Source: Pseudomonas amygdali
GTDB lineage: Bacteria > Pseudomonadota > Gammaproteobacteria > Pseudomonadales > Pseudomonadaceae
Assembly (NCBI RefSeq): GCF_002699855.1
Contig: NZ_LKBW01000287.1
Coordinates: 1 to 32,751, forward strand
DNA: 32,751 nucleotides
Direction of reading: 5' to 3'
Shown here piece by piece: positions 1 through 7,506 of this stretch (positions within the stretch are counted from its first letter, which is position 1; every line of letters starts with the position of its first letter). Both the position numbers and the translations under genes were made by a program. The notes beneath the pieces were generated by a model. It had not been told where the DNA came from and searched no databases. It saw nothing but the letters and a program-made list of their open reading frames with translations.

Positions 1-26
1 TTTGGTCGGCATACATGCACCTCTAG

Positions 27-992
27 CTACATGTTATGCCCGAACACAAAATTTCTGACAGTCTCAAGCTGTGAGACCAAATGCGCCCAAAATGGATCGT
101 CCTCGCTGAATCGATCAAAGGCAATGGGGCCCATCCCTGCAGCTCGCCGAGCATTTCGCAAGACACCTGAAAAGAGTGGGAGCATCGCGTTGGTACCGAC
201 ATAGACCAGCGGCACACCCGCATCATTTGATAGCGTAACGAAAAAGTTGAGCAGTTTCTCCCGGTCCTGCCCCCCTCGCGACGAGCAGAGATGCTGCATC
301 TCATCAATGATCAGTGCGCCGATGAAAAAGGTTTTACACAGCTGGCTTATGTGCTGAAGCATGACACTGATGCTGTTACCGGCAGCACCTTTACGAGAAT
401 ACTTCTCAATGCCGAGTGCTGCATCGAGAGCTGAGAAAAATGCCACACAGAAGCCTCTCAGCGATCCATCGTGCGGACATTCGATCTTGAGCCAGACAAC
501 TTGGGTTTCAATGAAAATCTGCTGTTCGTACCGACTATGGCTGATGACCTGTGGATAGAGCCTAGCTATAGAATTAAGGGCTGTGGTTTTACCCATGCCA
601 CTCAATCCGATCAGAGTAAGGGTTTCTGCTGAGGACATAAAACCATGGCCTCTGACCTCAGCAGACGATGGCAGCCGATATCTGACAGTCGAGGCCAGCA
701 GCGGATTTCTCCCGGTGTATCCGTATCGGATCAGCTGGCTGAACAAATCTTCAAGGCGCAGGTGAATTTCAAAGGGGACGACGATGTCCTTAATCCTGTT
801 GATACCATGACCACGAAGCTTGGGCGCCAGAGCACGCTCCGCATCGTCTGGCTTCTTCGGAAGATTTCCAACGCGCCTGACGACGTCAATATCGGAGAGA
901 ATCCTCGGAAGGCACTCGATAAGTGGATTGCCATCGTACTGAGGCATCCCGGTAGGATTGTATTCAGCAGAAGCGAAACTGAAGTCACTCAT
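27..992 (-). CDS. tnsC: TnsC-like AAA+ transposition regulator, apparently C-terminally shortened
   Basis: TnsC is the ATPase that links target recognition to the TnsAB transposase. The 321-residue product has an N-terminal region of about 120 residues, a Walker A motif GLSGMGKTT at 129-137, a Walker B motif LIIDEMQH around 227-234 and a sensor-1 region VYVGTN at 263-268. The start ATG (990-992) overlaps the tnsB stop as ATGA, which implies translational coupling. The frame stops right after the motif FDRFSEDDPFW, where Tn7 TnsC (about 555 aa) continues through the AAA+ lid and a long C-terminal part. All three frames on this strand carry stops within the next bases, so one frameshift does not restore it. 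Short TnsC proteins of about 330 aa exist in other Tn7-like groups, but here the Walker A motif lies late, as in the long form. Truncation is therefore the likelier reading. Confidence 0.88.
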   Translation of the reverse strand: MSDFSFASAEYNPTGMPQYDGNPLIECLPRILSDIDVVRRVGNLPKKPDDAERALAPKLRGHGINRIKDIVVPFEIHLRLEDLFSQLIRYGYTGRNPLLASTVRYRLPSSAEVRGHGFMSSAETLTLIGLSGMGKTTALNSIARLYPQVISHSRYEQQIFIETQVVWLKIECPHDGSLRGFCVAFFSALDAALGIEKYSRKGAAGNSISVMLQHISQLCKTFFIGALIIDEMQHLCSSRGGQDREKLLNFFVTLSNDAGVPLVYVGTNAMLPLFSGVLRNARRAAGMGPIAFDRFSEDDPFWAHLVSQLETVRNFVFGHNM

Positions 993-3157
993 TGATCGGT
1001 CCCATCACTCGCATTGACCACCAGTTTCAGGAAGGCAGCGCTTCTCCATGAACTAGGTTTTCTGGCGACTGGTTTCGGATTTTCCGCTGTAATAGCCGGG
1101 TTATCCACAACACGAAGCTGATTCAGATCAGCGGTGTGCTGGTCCCGCTCATTTTGAGCCTCCGTGGCACGCTTCAAGCGCTTGTCCCGCTTAAAGTCAG
1201 CATTCGACTTAGGGTTTCCTTGAGCTGCGCGCTTCGATTTTGCCCGATCAAGGATATCTTCCTGACGCGCTTTCAATTGAACCGCTGTGTTGGCAGCTTC
1301 ATACCGCGCGTCAGGTGAGACTTGATTCAGGATTTTGATCATATCAAGTACCTCTTCCATACGCAGACCACCGTACTTATACCGTTGCTGCGGCACTATT
1401 GTAAGCGGCTCAAATCCCGCATCGGATTTAATCCAACAATTCTCAATAGAATTAGGGTCATAGTAACCCCTAACGTAAGTCGTTTTAAGATTGTGCGAAC
1501 GTTCTAACCATGACTCACGAACTGCTGTTTCACAGGTATACTGCACGCCTTGAAACATAATGCCCCCTCGGCTAATACGGCACTCCTGTGAAGGCAACAA
1601 AGCGATTTTGAGTTCTGCAGCTGAAACCACTTTAGAATTAAGCAGACTATTGACCATGGACCACCTCCAAATACTTATTGGAGTTGGTTCTACTCCTGCA
1701 GCAATCATCTCACGATTGAGAATGTGGGGTACTCGAAGGCTTTTATTGTGAGCCAGCACTCCCAATATCACCATCTCGGTAAATTCATCGATGTCGAAGA
1801 TTGCATCGAGCTGATAGTCTCGATCCCCACGCTCCATTTTTCGGGCATCAACTCCACCAGGTACAAATTTCAGGTCCAATTTCTCATTGATCAAACGAAA
1901 CCGGCTTTCAATAATTGCTTTCCAATCTGGCCGGAAGGGCGGCAAAATCTTAACGTCAATACTCAAGGATTTGGTCATTGCCTCACCGGCCTCGCTCAAA
2001 AGCTCGGCACGATCCGCGACAAGTTCGACCGGCAGATGAGCGCACGGCCATTCGCCTTCATTGATATCAATACCGTATCGTTTGCAGAAATCTACCTTTG
2101 CCGTGCAAGCATTGTAGATAGCATGCCTAGCACCATTCCAACTCGGCCCCTCAAGGCCGACGTGTATACCCACAATCATTCTTGTAAATGTATCCACGAT
2201 TACGTAGAGCACAGGTCGTCCGATCAACCACAATCTATTGACACGGTGTACTAAATAAACATCGGCAATCGTTGAATCTATTTCATATCGATGACCAGCA
2301 CCATGCAACCCCATAGACGCTGAGCCAATGAGTGCTCGATGATCTTTATTAAAGCGGATAGCCCCTCCACGCTCCTTCAACTTATAAAGGTCATCGAAGA
2401 ACAATTTCCCATGGTACGTGAGTTGGTGGACAGAGGGATAACTGCCCCGTACCACATCGCCTTTCGTGCCGTCAGTTGAAACCTCCGTGTAGAATTTATC
2501 TAACATCCAGATATGTGCGTCTTTAACAGTTCCACATTTTCCACTCGCGAAACGCCTATAAGCCATGCGGATGTGAGTCAGATGACGACTTTCAAGCTTA
2601 ATAGCGCCGTCACCGCTAACGACCACTCCACGATACTTAGGCGGTCGCCCAGGAATGATGCCGGACGCACGGTTTTTTTCCTTTCCTGGACCGCCACAGG
2701 CACTGGTGTTCCAAAGGAACGCATTACGAGTCTGCCCCATACTCCAATAACGATAAAGAAGTCGGTAGATGTGCTTACGATCTACCTCTACTCTTATCGC
2801 ATGTCTCGAAATGAGTGCACCGAAATTTGTAGTCAAAATGTCTAAAGGTGATTGGCCTTCCACTAAGGCACGAATTAGATCCCAGTTCCTATCCCTGCTC
2901 CGCTTTTCATTCTCGCTTATTTGATCATCTGTTCTGAGCAGGTGCATGGGAACCATTTCAGAATTTAAAGCAGCCGCACCAGAGTGGATCTCTTCGAGAA
3001 GAAGTGACCTTTCAATCCGCCAAGGCTTGGTCGGATTTATGCACAGCTTAATCACCAATACAAAGTCTTCATTAATACCCAAAACCCTAACAGGATGGTC
3101 AAGCAAGCTAGAGCCCTCACCTGGCGAAACTATGCAGTTAACCCGCAGAGTTAGCAT
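989..3157 (-). CDS. tnsB: TnsB-like DDE transposase
   Basis: TnsB binds the transposon ends and cuts and joins their 3' strands. The product is 722 aa. After an N-terminal DNA-binding region it has an rve-type integrase core with D294 (in YEIDSTIADV), D382 (in VADRAELLS) and E417 (in DWKAIIESRF). The spacings of 88 and 35 equal those I recall for Tn7 TnsB (D273, D361, E396). The C-terminus, from about residue 640, is rich in Lys, Arg and Gln, as expected for the flexible tail that contacts TnsC. The start ATG lies inside the end of tnsA (20-bp overlap) and the stop overlaps tnsC. No internal stop or frameshift is seen, so the protein looks functional. Codon and base use look more AT-rich than the neighbouring core genes, consistent with acquisition. 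Confidence 0.96.
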   Translation of the reverse strand: MLTLRVNCIVSPGEGSSLLDHPVRVLGINEDFVLVIKLCINPTKPWRIERSLLLEEIHSGAAALNSEMVPMHLLRTDDQISENEKRSRDRNWDLIRALVEGQSPLDILTTNFGALISRHAIRVEVDRKHIYRLLYRYWSMGQTRNAFLWNTSACGGPGKEKNRASGIIPGRPPKYRGVVVSGDGAIKLESRHLTHIRMAYRRFASGKCGTVKDAHIWMLDKFYTEVSTDGTKGDVVRGSYPSVHQLTYHGKLFFDDLYKLKERGGAIRFNKDHRALIGSASMGLHGAGHRYEIDSTIADVYLVHRVNRLWLIGRPVLYVIVDTFTRMIVGIHVGLEGPSWNGARHAIYNACTAKVDFCKRYGIDINEGEWPCAHLPVELVADRAELLSEAGEAMTKSLSIDVKILPPFRPDWKAIIESRFRLINEKLDLKFVPGGVDARKMERGDRDYQLDAIFDIDEFTEMVILGVLAHNKSLRVPHILNREMIAAGVEPTPISIWRWSMVNSLLNSKVVSAAELKIALLPSQECRISRGGIMFQGVQYTCETAVRESWLERSHNLKTTYVRGYYDPNSIENCWIKSDAGFEPLTIVPQQRYKYGGLRMEEVLDMIKILNQVSPDARYEAANTAVQLKARQEDILDRAKSKRAAQGNPKSNADFKRDKRLKRATEAQNERDQHTADLNQLRVVDNPAITAENPKPVARKPSSWRSAAFLKLVVNASDGTDQ

Positions 3158-4064
3158 TGTCGGGCACCTCGATTGGAGCTAAAACAGCTGGAGAGGATTG
3201 ACCAATCCATACATGCAGTGGCTGAGATAAGCTAAGCACCTTTGAAGTGAGGTCCATCTGCAAGCGGCCGTTCCATAGCAGATGATGAAAAAGAGTCTTT
3301 ACACCCATATAGTCTATGTAGATATTTTTCGAAGCTTTATCCAATAATACCTTCAGCGGGACTTGATCGGTTTCACATCTATTCAAAAAATCGAGCAAGT
3401 TCCCAATGTTTTTTCCGGTAGGTAAAGATGGGTGAATATTCGCATAGGTCCGGAGAATAATGAGGTTTGCTATCCGCACTTTTGACAAATTTTCGTGCAG
3501 CACAAGCTTCCATTCTATCTGCCTAGTCGCCCAATACTTTTCCTCGATAGCTAGCTTCTCTGCCATTCTGTTCTGCACACCAATATTGGCATCCTCAAAC
3601 TCTTTCCGATATTTTACGGAGCGCGCAGCAACTTTGACTTCCCCCGATGAATCGAGATAAGTGATCAGGAAGTCAGTCGTCATTACTACTGGAATCTGAG
3701 TTCCTGGGTAGACCGGATGGCGATAGTTTAGGCTGTTAGCAATTGCTTGGGTTTCGGCTTGCATTAACAGTGGAAACTGTTCACGGATATCGATAATGGA
3801 ATTTTCGTGCTCCAGAACGGTGAGGTAGTCGCGCTCGGCATTAGATATCAGGTGATGAGTGCGATGTACCTTCACCCCTGACACAAGGTGAGAGACACCT
3901 TTGGATTTGATATCCCACACCTTGATCCATGGCTCATAGGATTCCTTAACGCCGCTCCCACGACCAGTTTTGATTCTCCTATCGATTTTCTGCTGAGTCA
4001 TCAGCTTGGAACGCGCGGGCTTAACTGATGCAGCTGGTACAGATGTCATTATCGAGTCGCTCAT
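3138..4064 (-). CDS. tnsA: TnsA-like endonuclease (5'-strand cleavage)
   Basis: TnsA resembles a restriction enzyme and cuts the 5' strands at the element ends, making transposition cut-and-paste when paired with TnsB. Read from the ATG at 4064 the protein is 308 aa. It holds the likely catalytic set E77 (in SNAERDYLTVLE), D131 (in TTDFLITY) and K151 (in ARSVKYRKEF), corresponding to E63, D114 and K132 of Tn7 TnsA. The C-terminal part from about residue 165 matches the expected winged-helix, TnsC-contacting region in position only. A GTG at 4079 would add five residues. Neither start has a clear ribosome binding site, so the start is uncertain. It is the first gene of the leftward tnsABC operon and overlaps tnsB by 20 bp. 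Confidence 0.93.
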   Translation of the reverse strand: MSDSIMTSVPAASVKPARSKLMTQQKIDRRIKTGRGSGVKESYEPWIKVWDIKSKGVSHLVSGVKVHRTHHLISNAERDYLTVLEHENSIIDIREQFPLLMQAETQAIANSLNYRHPVYPGTQIPVVMTTDFLITYLDSSGEVKVAARSVKYRKEFEDANIGVQNRMAEKLAIEEKYWATRQIEWKLVLHENLSKVRIANLIILRTYANIHPSLPTGKNIGNLLDFLNRCETDQVPLKVLLDKASKNIYIDYMGVKTLFHHLLWNGRLQMDLTSKVLSLSQPLHVWIGQSSPAVLAPIEVPDNANSAG

Positions 4065-4079
4065 TGATGGGCGACCCAC

Positions 4080-4237
4080 TCGACCGGTACGGCACTAGGG
4101 TAGACGTGGCGTGGGAGATGTCAGGAGCGGGCTCAGCCAGGAGAACAGTCACATTGGTCCACAGGATTCTGAACCTAATTTGCCAGACCTGCTCCTGTCC
4201 CGATGTACGGTCGGGGCGGGAGCCTGTGATCCCACGG
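4080..4237. other. tnsA upstream region without recognised gene
   Basis: This stretch between tnsA and the first TnsB-type site should hold the tnsA promoter on the minus strand. I found no convincing -35/-10 pair, no hairpin with a T-run and no plausible gene. A candidate element terminus TGT lies at 4225-4227, but it is 13 bp rather than 11 bp from the first repeat, and no AAAAC duplication flanks it. Confidence 0.4.
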
Positions 4238-4364
4238 AACAAAGTCTGTCGGATCGAGCCCCGCATTTACTGGGGATAGCCGACGTACTCACCAGAAATA
4301 AAGTCTGTCGCGCCCTGCATTTTTTGACGCATTGCCGTGTGACCTACTAAATAAAGTCTGTCGG
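4238..4364 (+). repeat. Three spaced TnsB-type sites in the plus orientation
   Basis: Near-identical 15-mers occur at 4238-4252 (AACAAAGTCTGTCGG), 4297-4311 (AATAAAGTCTGTCGC) and 4350-4364 (AATAAAGTCTGTCGG), at spacings of 59 and 53 bp. They match the AATAAAGTC core of Tn7 TnsB sites. They face the terminal array head-on, so they are inverted with respect to a normal right end. Three dispersed sites is the pattern known for Tn7 left ends. They lie upstream of tnsA and could also serve as operators for TnsB autoregulation. Confidence 0.75.
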
Positions 4365-4473
4365 AAACCGGTGTTGAAGCCACCCAGCACACCAACGCTC
4401 ACGCAACATATCTCACCTAATACCTTGATTTATAGGGCAAGCGGCGGATTTCAGCGACAGCTTCAAATGCTGA

Positions 4474-4568
4474 GCGACAGACTTTATTTCGTATTTGCAC
4501 TTGTGACAACCTTTATTAACTTGTGACAGCCTTTATTCTTTTGTGACAACCTTTATTCTTTGCAGACA
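4474..4568 (-). repeat. Tn7-like right end: four inward-facing TnsB-type sites and terminus
   Basis: On the minus strand, reading inward from the TGT at 4568, sites lie at 4543-4557 and 4503-4517 (both AATAAAGGTTGTCAC), 4523-4537 (AATAAAGGCTGTCAC) and 4474-4488 (AATAAAGTCTGTCGC). The outer three are spaced exactly 20 bp apart; the fourth is 29 bp further in. Four packed sites in about 95 bp is the known layout of Tn7R. The first site begins 11 bp inside the terminus, the same offset as in Tn7. Confidence 0.88.
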
Positions 4569-4592
4569 AAAACCCCCACCCCTGTGGATAAC
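4569..4592 (-). other. attTn7 junction and glmS 3' flank
   Basis: These 24 bp separate the transposon terminus from the glmS stop codon. AAAAC at 4569-4573 is the expected 5-bp target duplication. On the minus strand the glmS stop is followed by a perfect DnaA box (TTATCCACA, 4583-4591) and then a G-run and T-run, which look like the start of the native glmS terminator cut by the insertion. Confidence 0.75.
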
Positions 4593-6428
4593 TCACTCCA
4601 CCGTCACCGACTTCGCCAGATTCCGCGGTTGATCCACATCCGTCCCTTTCAGCACAGCCACGTAATACGAAAGCAACTGCAGCGGGATGGTGTAGAGAAT
4701 CGGCGCCAGGGCGTCGATGATGTGCGGCATGGCGATGACGTGAGTGCCTTCGCCGTTCTTGAGCCCAGCCAGCTCATCCGCGAACACGATCAGTTCGCCG
4801 CCGCGGGCGCGGACTTCCTGCAGGTTGGATTTGAGTTTCTCCAGCAGCTCGTTGTTCGGCGCGACGGTGACGACCGGCATGTCGGCATCGACCAGCGCCA
4901 GCGGGCCGTGTTTGAGTTCGCCGGCCGGGTAGGCTTCGGCGTGGATGTAGGAGATTTCTTTGAGCTTGAGTGCGCCTTCCATTGCTACAGGGAATTGCGC
5001 ACCGCGGCCGAGGAACAGGGTGTGGTGCTTCTCGGCGAACAGCTCGGCGACTTTCTCGATGGTGCCGTCCATTGCCAGGGCTTCGCCCAAACGGGTTGGC
5101 AGGCGGCGCAGTTCTTCGACCAGTTGTGCTTCAACGCCCTCCTCCAACGAACCTTTGACCTGACCGAGTGACAGGGTCAGCAATAGCAAGGCGACCAGTT
5201 GGGTGGTGAAGGCTTTGGTCGATGCCACGCCGATTTCCGGGCCAGCCTGGGTTAGCAGGGTCAGGTCGGATTCACGTACCAGTGAGCTGATGCCGACGTT
5301 GCAGATCGCCAGGCTGGCCAGAAAGCCCAGCTCCTTGGCGTTGCGCAGTGCTGCCAGCGTGTCGGCGGTTTCACCGGATTGCGAGATCGAAACGAACAAG
5401 GTGTCCGGCTGAACCACGACCTTGCGGTAGCGGAACTCGCTGGCCACTTCGACCTGGCAAGGGATGCCGGCCAGACCTTCAAGCCAGTAACGCGCGACCA
5501 TGCCTGCGTGGTAGCTGGTGCCACACGCCACGATCTGAACATTGCGTACTTTGGCGAACAATTCGGCAGCCTGTGGACCAAATGCGTGGACCAGCACTTG
5601 CTGTTGCCCCAGGCGACCTTCGAGGGTGCGCTGCACGACCTTGGGTTGCTCGTGGATTTCCTTGAGCATGAAGTGACGGTATTCGCCCTTGTCAGCGGCT
5701 TCGGCGCCTTCATGGTATTGCACCACTTCACGCTCGACCGACACACCGTCGACATTCCAGATCTGCACGCTGTCACGACGGATCTCGGCAATATCGCCTT
5801 CTTCCAGGTACATGAAACGGTCGGTCACCTGACGCAGCGCCAGTTGGTCAGAGGCCAGGAAGTTTTCACCCAGGCCCATGCCGATCACCAGCGGGCTGCC
5901 ACTGCGGGCGGCCAGCAGGCGATCCGGCTGCGCGGCATTGATGACCGCAAGCCCATAAGCACCGTGAAGTTCTTTCACCGCAGCCTTCAGGGCAACCGCC
6001 AGATCGGCGGTGTCCTTGAGCTTGTGGTGCAGCAGATGGACGATGACTTCAGTGTCGGTATCGGATGCGAAGACGTACCCCAGGCTTCTCAGCTGTTCAC
6101 GCAGAGCTTCGTGGTTCTCGATGATGCCGTTGTGGACAACTGCCAGTTTATCGGCCGAGAAGTGTGGATGAGCGTTACGTTCACACGGAGCGCCGTGCGT
6201 CGCCCAACGTGTGTGGGCGATACCCAGACGGCCGGTCAGCGGCTCGCCTGCCAGTGCCTGTTCCAGCTCACTGACCTTGCCCGAGCGACGTCGGCGCTCA
6301 AGGGTGCCTTCGTTGGTGAAAACAGCCACGCCCGCGCTGTCGTAACCGCGGTACTCAAGACGCTTGAGGCCTTCGAGCAAAATGGCCGTGATATTACGTT
6401 CAGCAACGGCGCCGACGATTCCACACAT
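4593..6428 (-). CDS. glmS: Glutamine--fructose-6-phosphate aminotransferase (isomerizing)
   Basis: GlmS makes glucosamine-6-phosphate from fructose-6-phosphate and glutamine, the first committed step to UDP-GlcNAc for peptidoglycan and LPS. The 611-aa length is normal. The N-terminal class-II glutaminase begins with the processed Met-Cys2 nucleophile (MCGIVGAV), with YRGYDS at 26-31 and HTRWATHG at 72-79. Two SIS sugar-isomerase domains follow, with CGTSYHAG from residue 302. The C-terminus [11 protein letters not shown] is the conserved end whose codons form the TnsD recognition region of attTn7. A good AGGAG site precedes the ATG. It follows glmR by 9 bp and is probably co-transcribed with it. 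Confidence 0.99.
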   Translation of the reverse strand: MCGIVGAVAERNITAILLEGLKRLEYRGYDSAGVAVFTNEGTLERRRRSGKVSELEQALAGEPLTGRLGIAHTRWATHGAPCERNAHPHFSADKLAVVHNGIIENHEALREQLRSLGYVFASDTDTEVIVHLLHHKLKDTADLAVALKAAVKELHGAYGLAVINAAQPDRLLAARSGSPLVIGMGLGENFLASDQLALRQVTDRFMYLEEGDIAEIRRDSVQIWNVDGVSVEREVVQYHEGAEAADKGEYRHFMLKEIHEQPKVVQRTLEGRLGQQQVLVHAFGPQAAELFAKVRNVQIVACGTSYHAGMVARYWLEGLAGIPCQVEVASEFRYRKVVVQPDTLFVSISQSGETADTLAALRNAKELGFLASLAICNVGISSLVRESDLTLLTQAGPEIGVASTKAFTTQLVALLLLTLSLGQVKGSLEEGVEAQLVEELRRLPTRLGEALAMDGTIEKVAELFAEKHHTLFLGRGAQFPVAMEGALKLKEISYIHAEAYPAGELKHGPLALVDADMPVVTVAPNNELLEKLKSNLQEVRARGGELIVFADELAGLKNGEGTHVIAMPHIIDALAPILYTIPLQLLSYYVAVLKGTDVDQPRNLAKSVTVE

Positions 6429-6437
6429 GGTTATCTC

Positions 6438-7205
6438 CTAGCTGACAGCAGCACAAATCAGATTGATGCCGCGGGCCTGTATCTGATCGCGAGCCTCGCT
6501 GGGCAGGCGATCATCAGTAATAAGGGTGTGGATACTGCTCCAGGGCAGCTCCAGATTGGGGATCTTGCGACCGACCTTGTCGGCCTCGACCATGACAACG
6601 ACTTCCCGGGCGACTTCCGCCATGACCCGGCTCAAACCCAGAAGCTCATTAAACGTGGTGGTGCCACGAGTCAGATCGATGCCGTCGGCACCGATGAACA
6701 ACTGATCGAAATCGTAGGAGCGCAGTACCTGTTCAGCGACCTGCCCCTGAAAAGACTCCGAGTGCGGATCCCATGTTCCGCCAGTCATCAACAGGACCGG
6801 TTCGTGTTCCAGCTCAGTAAGGGCTCGCGCCACATGCAGTGAGTTGGTCATGACCACCAGACCAGGTTGCTGGCCCAGTTCAGGGATCAACGCAGCCGTG
6901 GTGCTGCCACTGTCGACAATAATTCTGGCGTGCTCGCGAATTCGGGAAACCGCAGCGCGGGCAATGGCCTGTTTGTAACGGGAAACCGGCTGGCTGCTTT
7001 CGCTGATCAGCTCGTGAGGAAGCGGCACTGCGCCCCCGTAACGGCGCAACAGCAAACCATTGGTTTCGAGGGCTGCCAGATCCTTTCGAATCGTAACTTC
7101 AGAAGTTTCAAAGCGTTTGGCCAAATCTTCGACGCTAACTTCACCCAGCTCATTGAGCAGGGCAAGAATGTTGTGGCGACGTTGTGGTGTATTGCGCTTC
7201 GACAT
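6438..7205 (-). CDS. glmR: DeoR-family transcriptional regulator upstream of glmS
   Basis: This 255-aa protein (ATG at 7205, preceded by AAGG) has an N-terminal DeoR-type helix-turn-helix at about residues 22-45 (VSVEDLAKRFETSEVTIRKD). A DeoR C-terminal sensor domain follows with VDSGSTTAAL, TNSLHVAR and a FIGADGID motif; this fold binds phosphosugars. It sits directly before glmS. The P. aeruginosa gene in the same position (PA5550, glmR, from memory) controls glmS expression, so a role in sensing amino-sugar phosphates is inferred. An in-frame start 13 codons upstream (7244) is possible but less likely. A weak promoter candidate, TTGACC-17-TTTGAT, lies upstream on the minus strand. Confidence 0.9.
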   Translation of the reverse strand: MSKRNTPQRRHNILALLNELGEVSVEDLAKRFETSEVTIRKDLAALETNGLLLRRYGGAVPLPHELISESSQPVSRYKQAIARAAVSRIREHARIIVDSGSTTAALIPELGQQPGLVVMTNSLHVARALTELEHEPVLLMTGGTWDPHSESFQGQVAEQVLRSYDFDQLFIGADGIDLTRGTTTFNELLGLSRVMAEVAREVVVMVEADKVGRKIPNLELPWSSIHTLITDDRLPSEARDQIQARGINLICAAVS

Positions 7206-7506
7206 GACAGCCTTAAGTTTCGTTTCGAAAGATAACGAAGGCAATCAAAACCTATTTTTTGGGCTTGGTCAAGGCCAGAGGGTTTGGCAGGGCATTTTCA
7301 ATGGAGCTTGAGGAACGAGATTCCTGTAACTCTCGCTCCAGTGCTCCGCTCTCAGAAGTATGCATAGGCCAGCTGGACCAACCCGGAATGCATTTCGTGG
7401 GAGCGGACTCGTCCGCGAAAACTGTTACAAAGATTCCAGGACGGAGGATGGCTCTCGCGGACGAGTCCGCTCCCACAGAACATCATTTTTCCGGGCTGTG
7501 GATAAC
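7206..7506. other. glmU-glmR intergenic region
   Basis: About 300 bp without a gene. It contains the REP doublet listed separately, a partial palindrome next to an A/T run around 7253-7278 that does not form a proper terminator on the minus strand, and a perfect DnaA-type box (7497-7505) just beyond the glmU stop codon. Confidence 0.7.
7397..7476. repeat. REP doublet (REPIN-like inverted pair)
   Basis: Two inverted copies of a 22-mer, at 7397-7418 and 7455-7476, each begin GTGGGAGCGGACTCGTCC when read inward. They are separated by 36 bp. Each copy is itself partly palindromic (GCGGACTCGTCCGC). This is the typical Pseudomonas extragenic palindrome family, mobilised in trans by RAYT (TnpA-REP) proteins. 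It could act as an RNA hairpin between glmU and glmR transcripts. Confidence 0.9.

Larger units (their letters stand above)
1..4568 (-). mobile_element. Tn7-like transposon, right-hand part (left part outside window)
   Basis: A leftward tnsA-tnsB-tnsC operon is followed on its right by an array of TnsB-type repeats. The array ends in ACA at 4566-4568, the complement of the TGT terminus of Tn7-type elements. The glmS stop codon begins at 4593, so the element ends 25 bp from glmS, as Tn7 does at attTn7. As in Tn7, tnsA is next to the right end and the right end is next to glmS. The next five bases, 4569-4573 (AAAAC), are the expected target duplication, but the left copy is outside the window. 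Targeting genes (tnsD or other), cargo and the left end are not visible. That this is a Tn7-family element is nearly certain; its exact subgroup is not determined. Confidence 0.93.

Noticed and set aside
27..60. Simple frameshift at the end of tnsC
   Set aside because: The other two frames on the strand also stop within about 30 bases, so a single insertion or deletion would not restore a full TnsC.
4028..4526. Small plus-strand genes upstream of tnsA
   Set aside because: The open frames of 60-80 codons run through the repeated TnsB sites, have no ribosome sites and show no conserved features.
4503..4557. Short CRISPR array (three regularly spaced repeats)
   Set aside because: The repeat is 15-17 bp with only a few bases between copies, lies at a transposon terminus and matches TnsB sites. 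No spacer-sized unique sequence and no cas genes are present.
4225..4568. A complete mini-Tn7 (MITE) with both ends
   Set aside because: The candidate TGT at 4225 lies 13 bp, not 11 bp, from the first repeat, and its flank GAGCC does not match AAAAC on the right. It is kept only as a hypothesis in the findings.
5379..6842. Long antisense open frame opposite glmS and glmR
   Set aside because: It is a shadow of GC-rich coding sequence on the other strand, with no family motifs and no ribosome site.
7250..7280. Terminator next to glmR (GGCTTGGTCAAGGCC beside a T-run)
   Set aside because: On the minus strand, in the direction of transcription, the hairpin is followed by A residues, not T residues.
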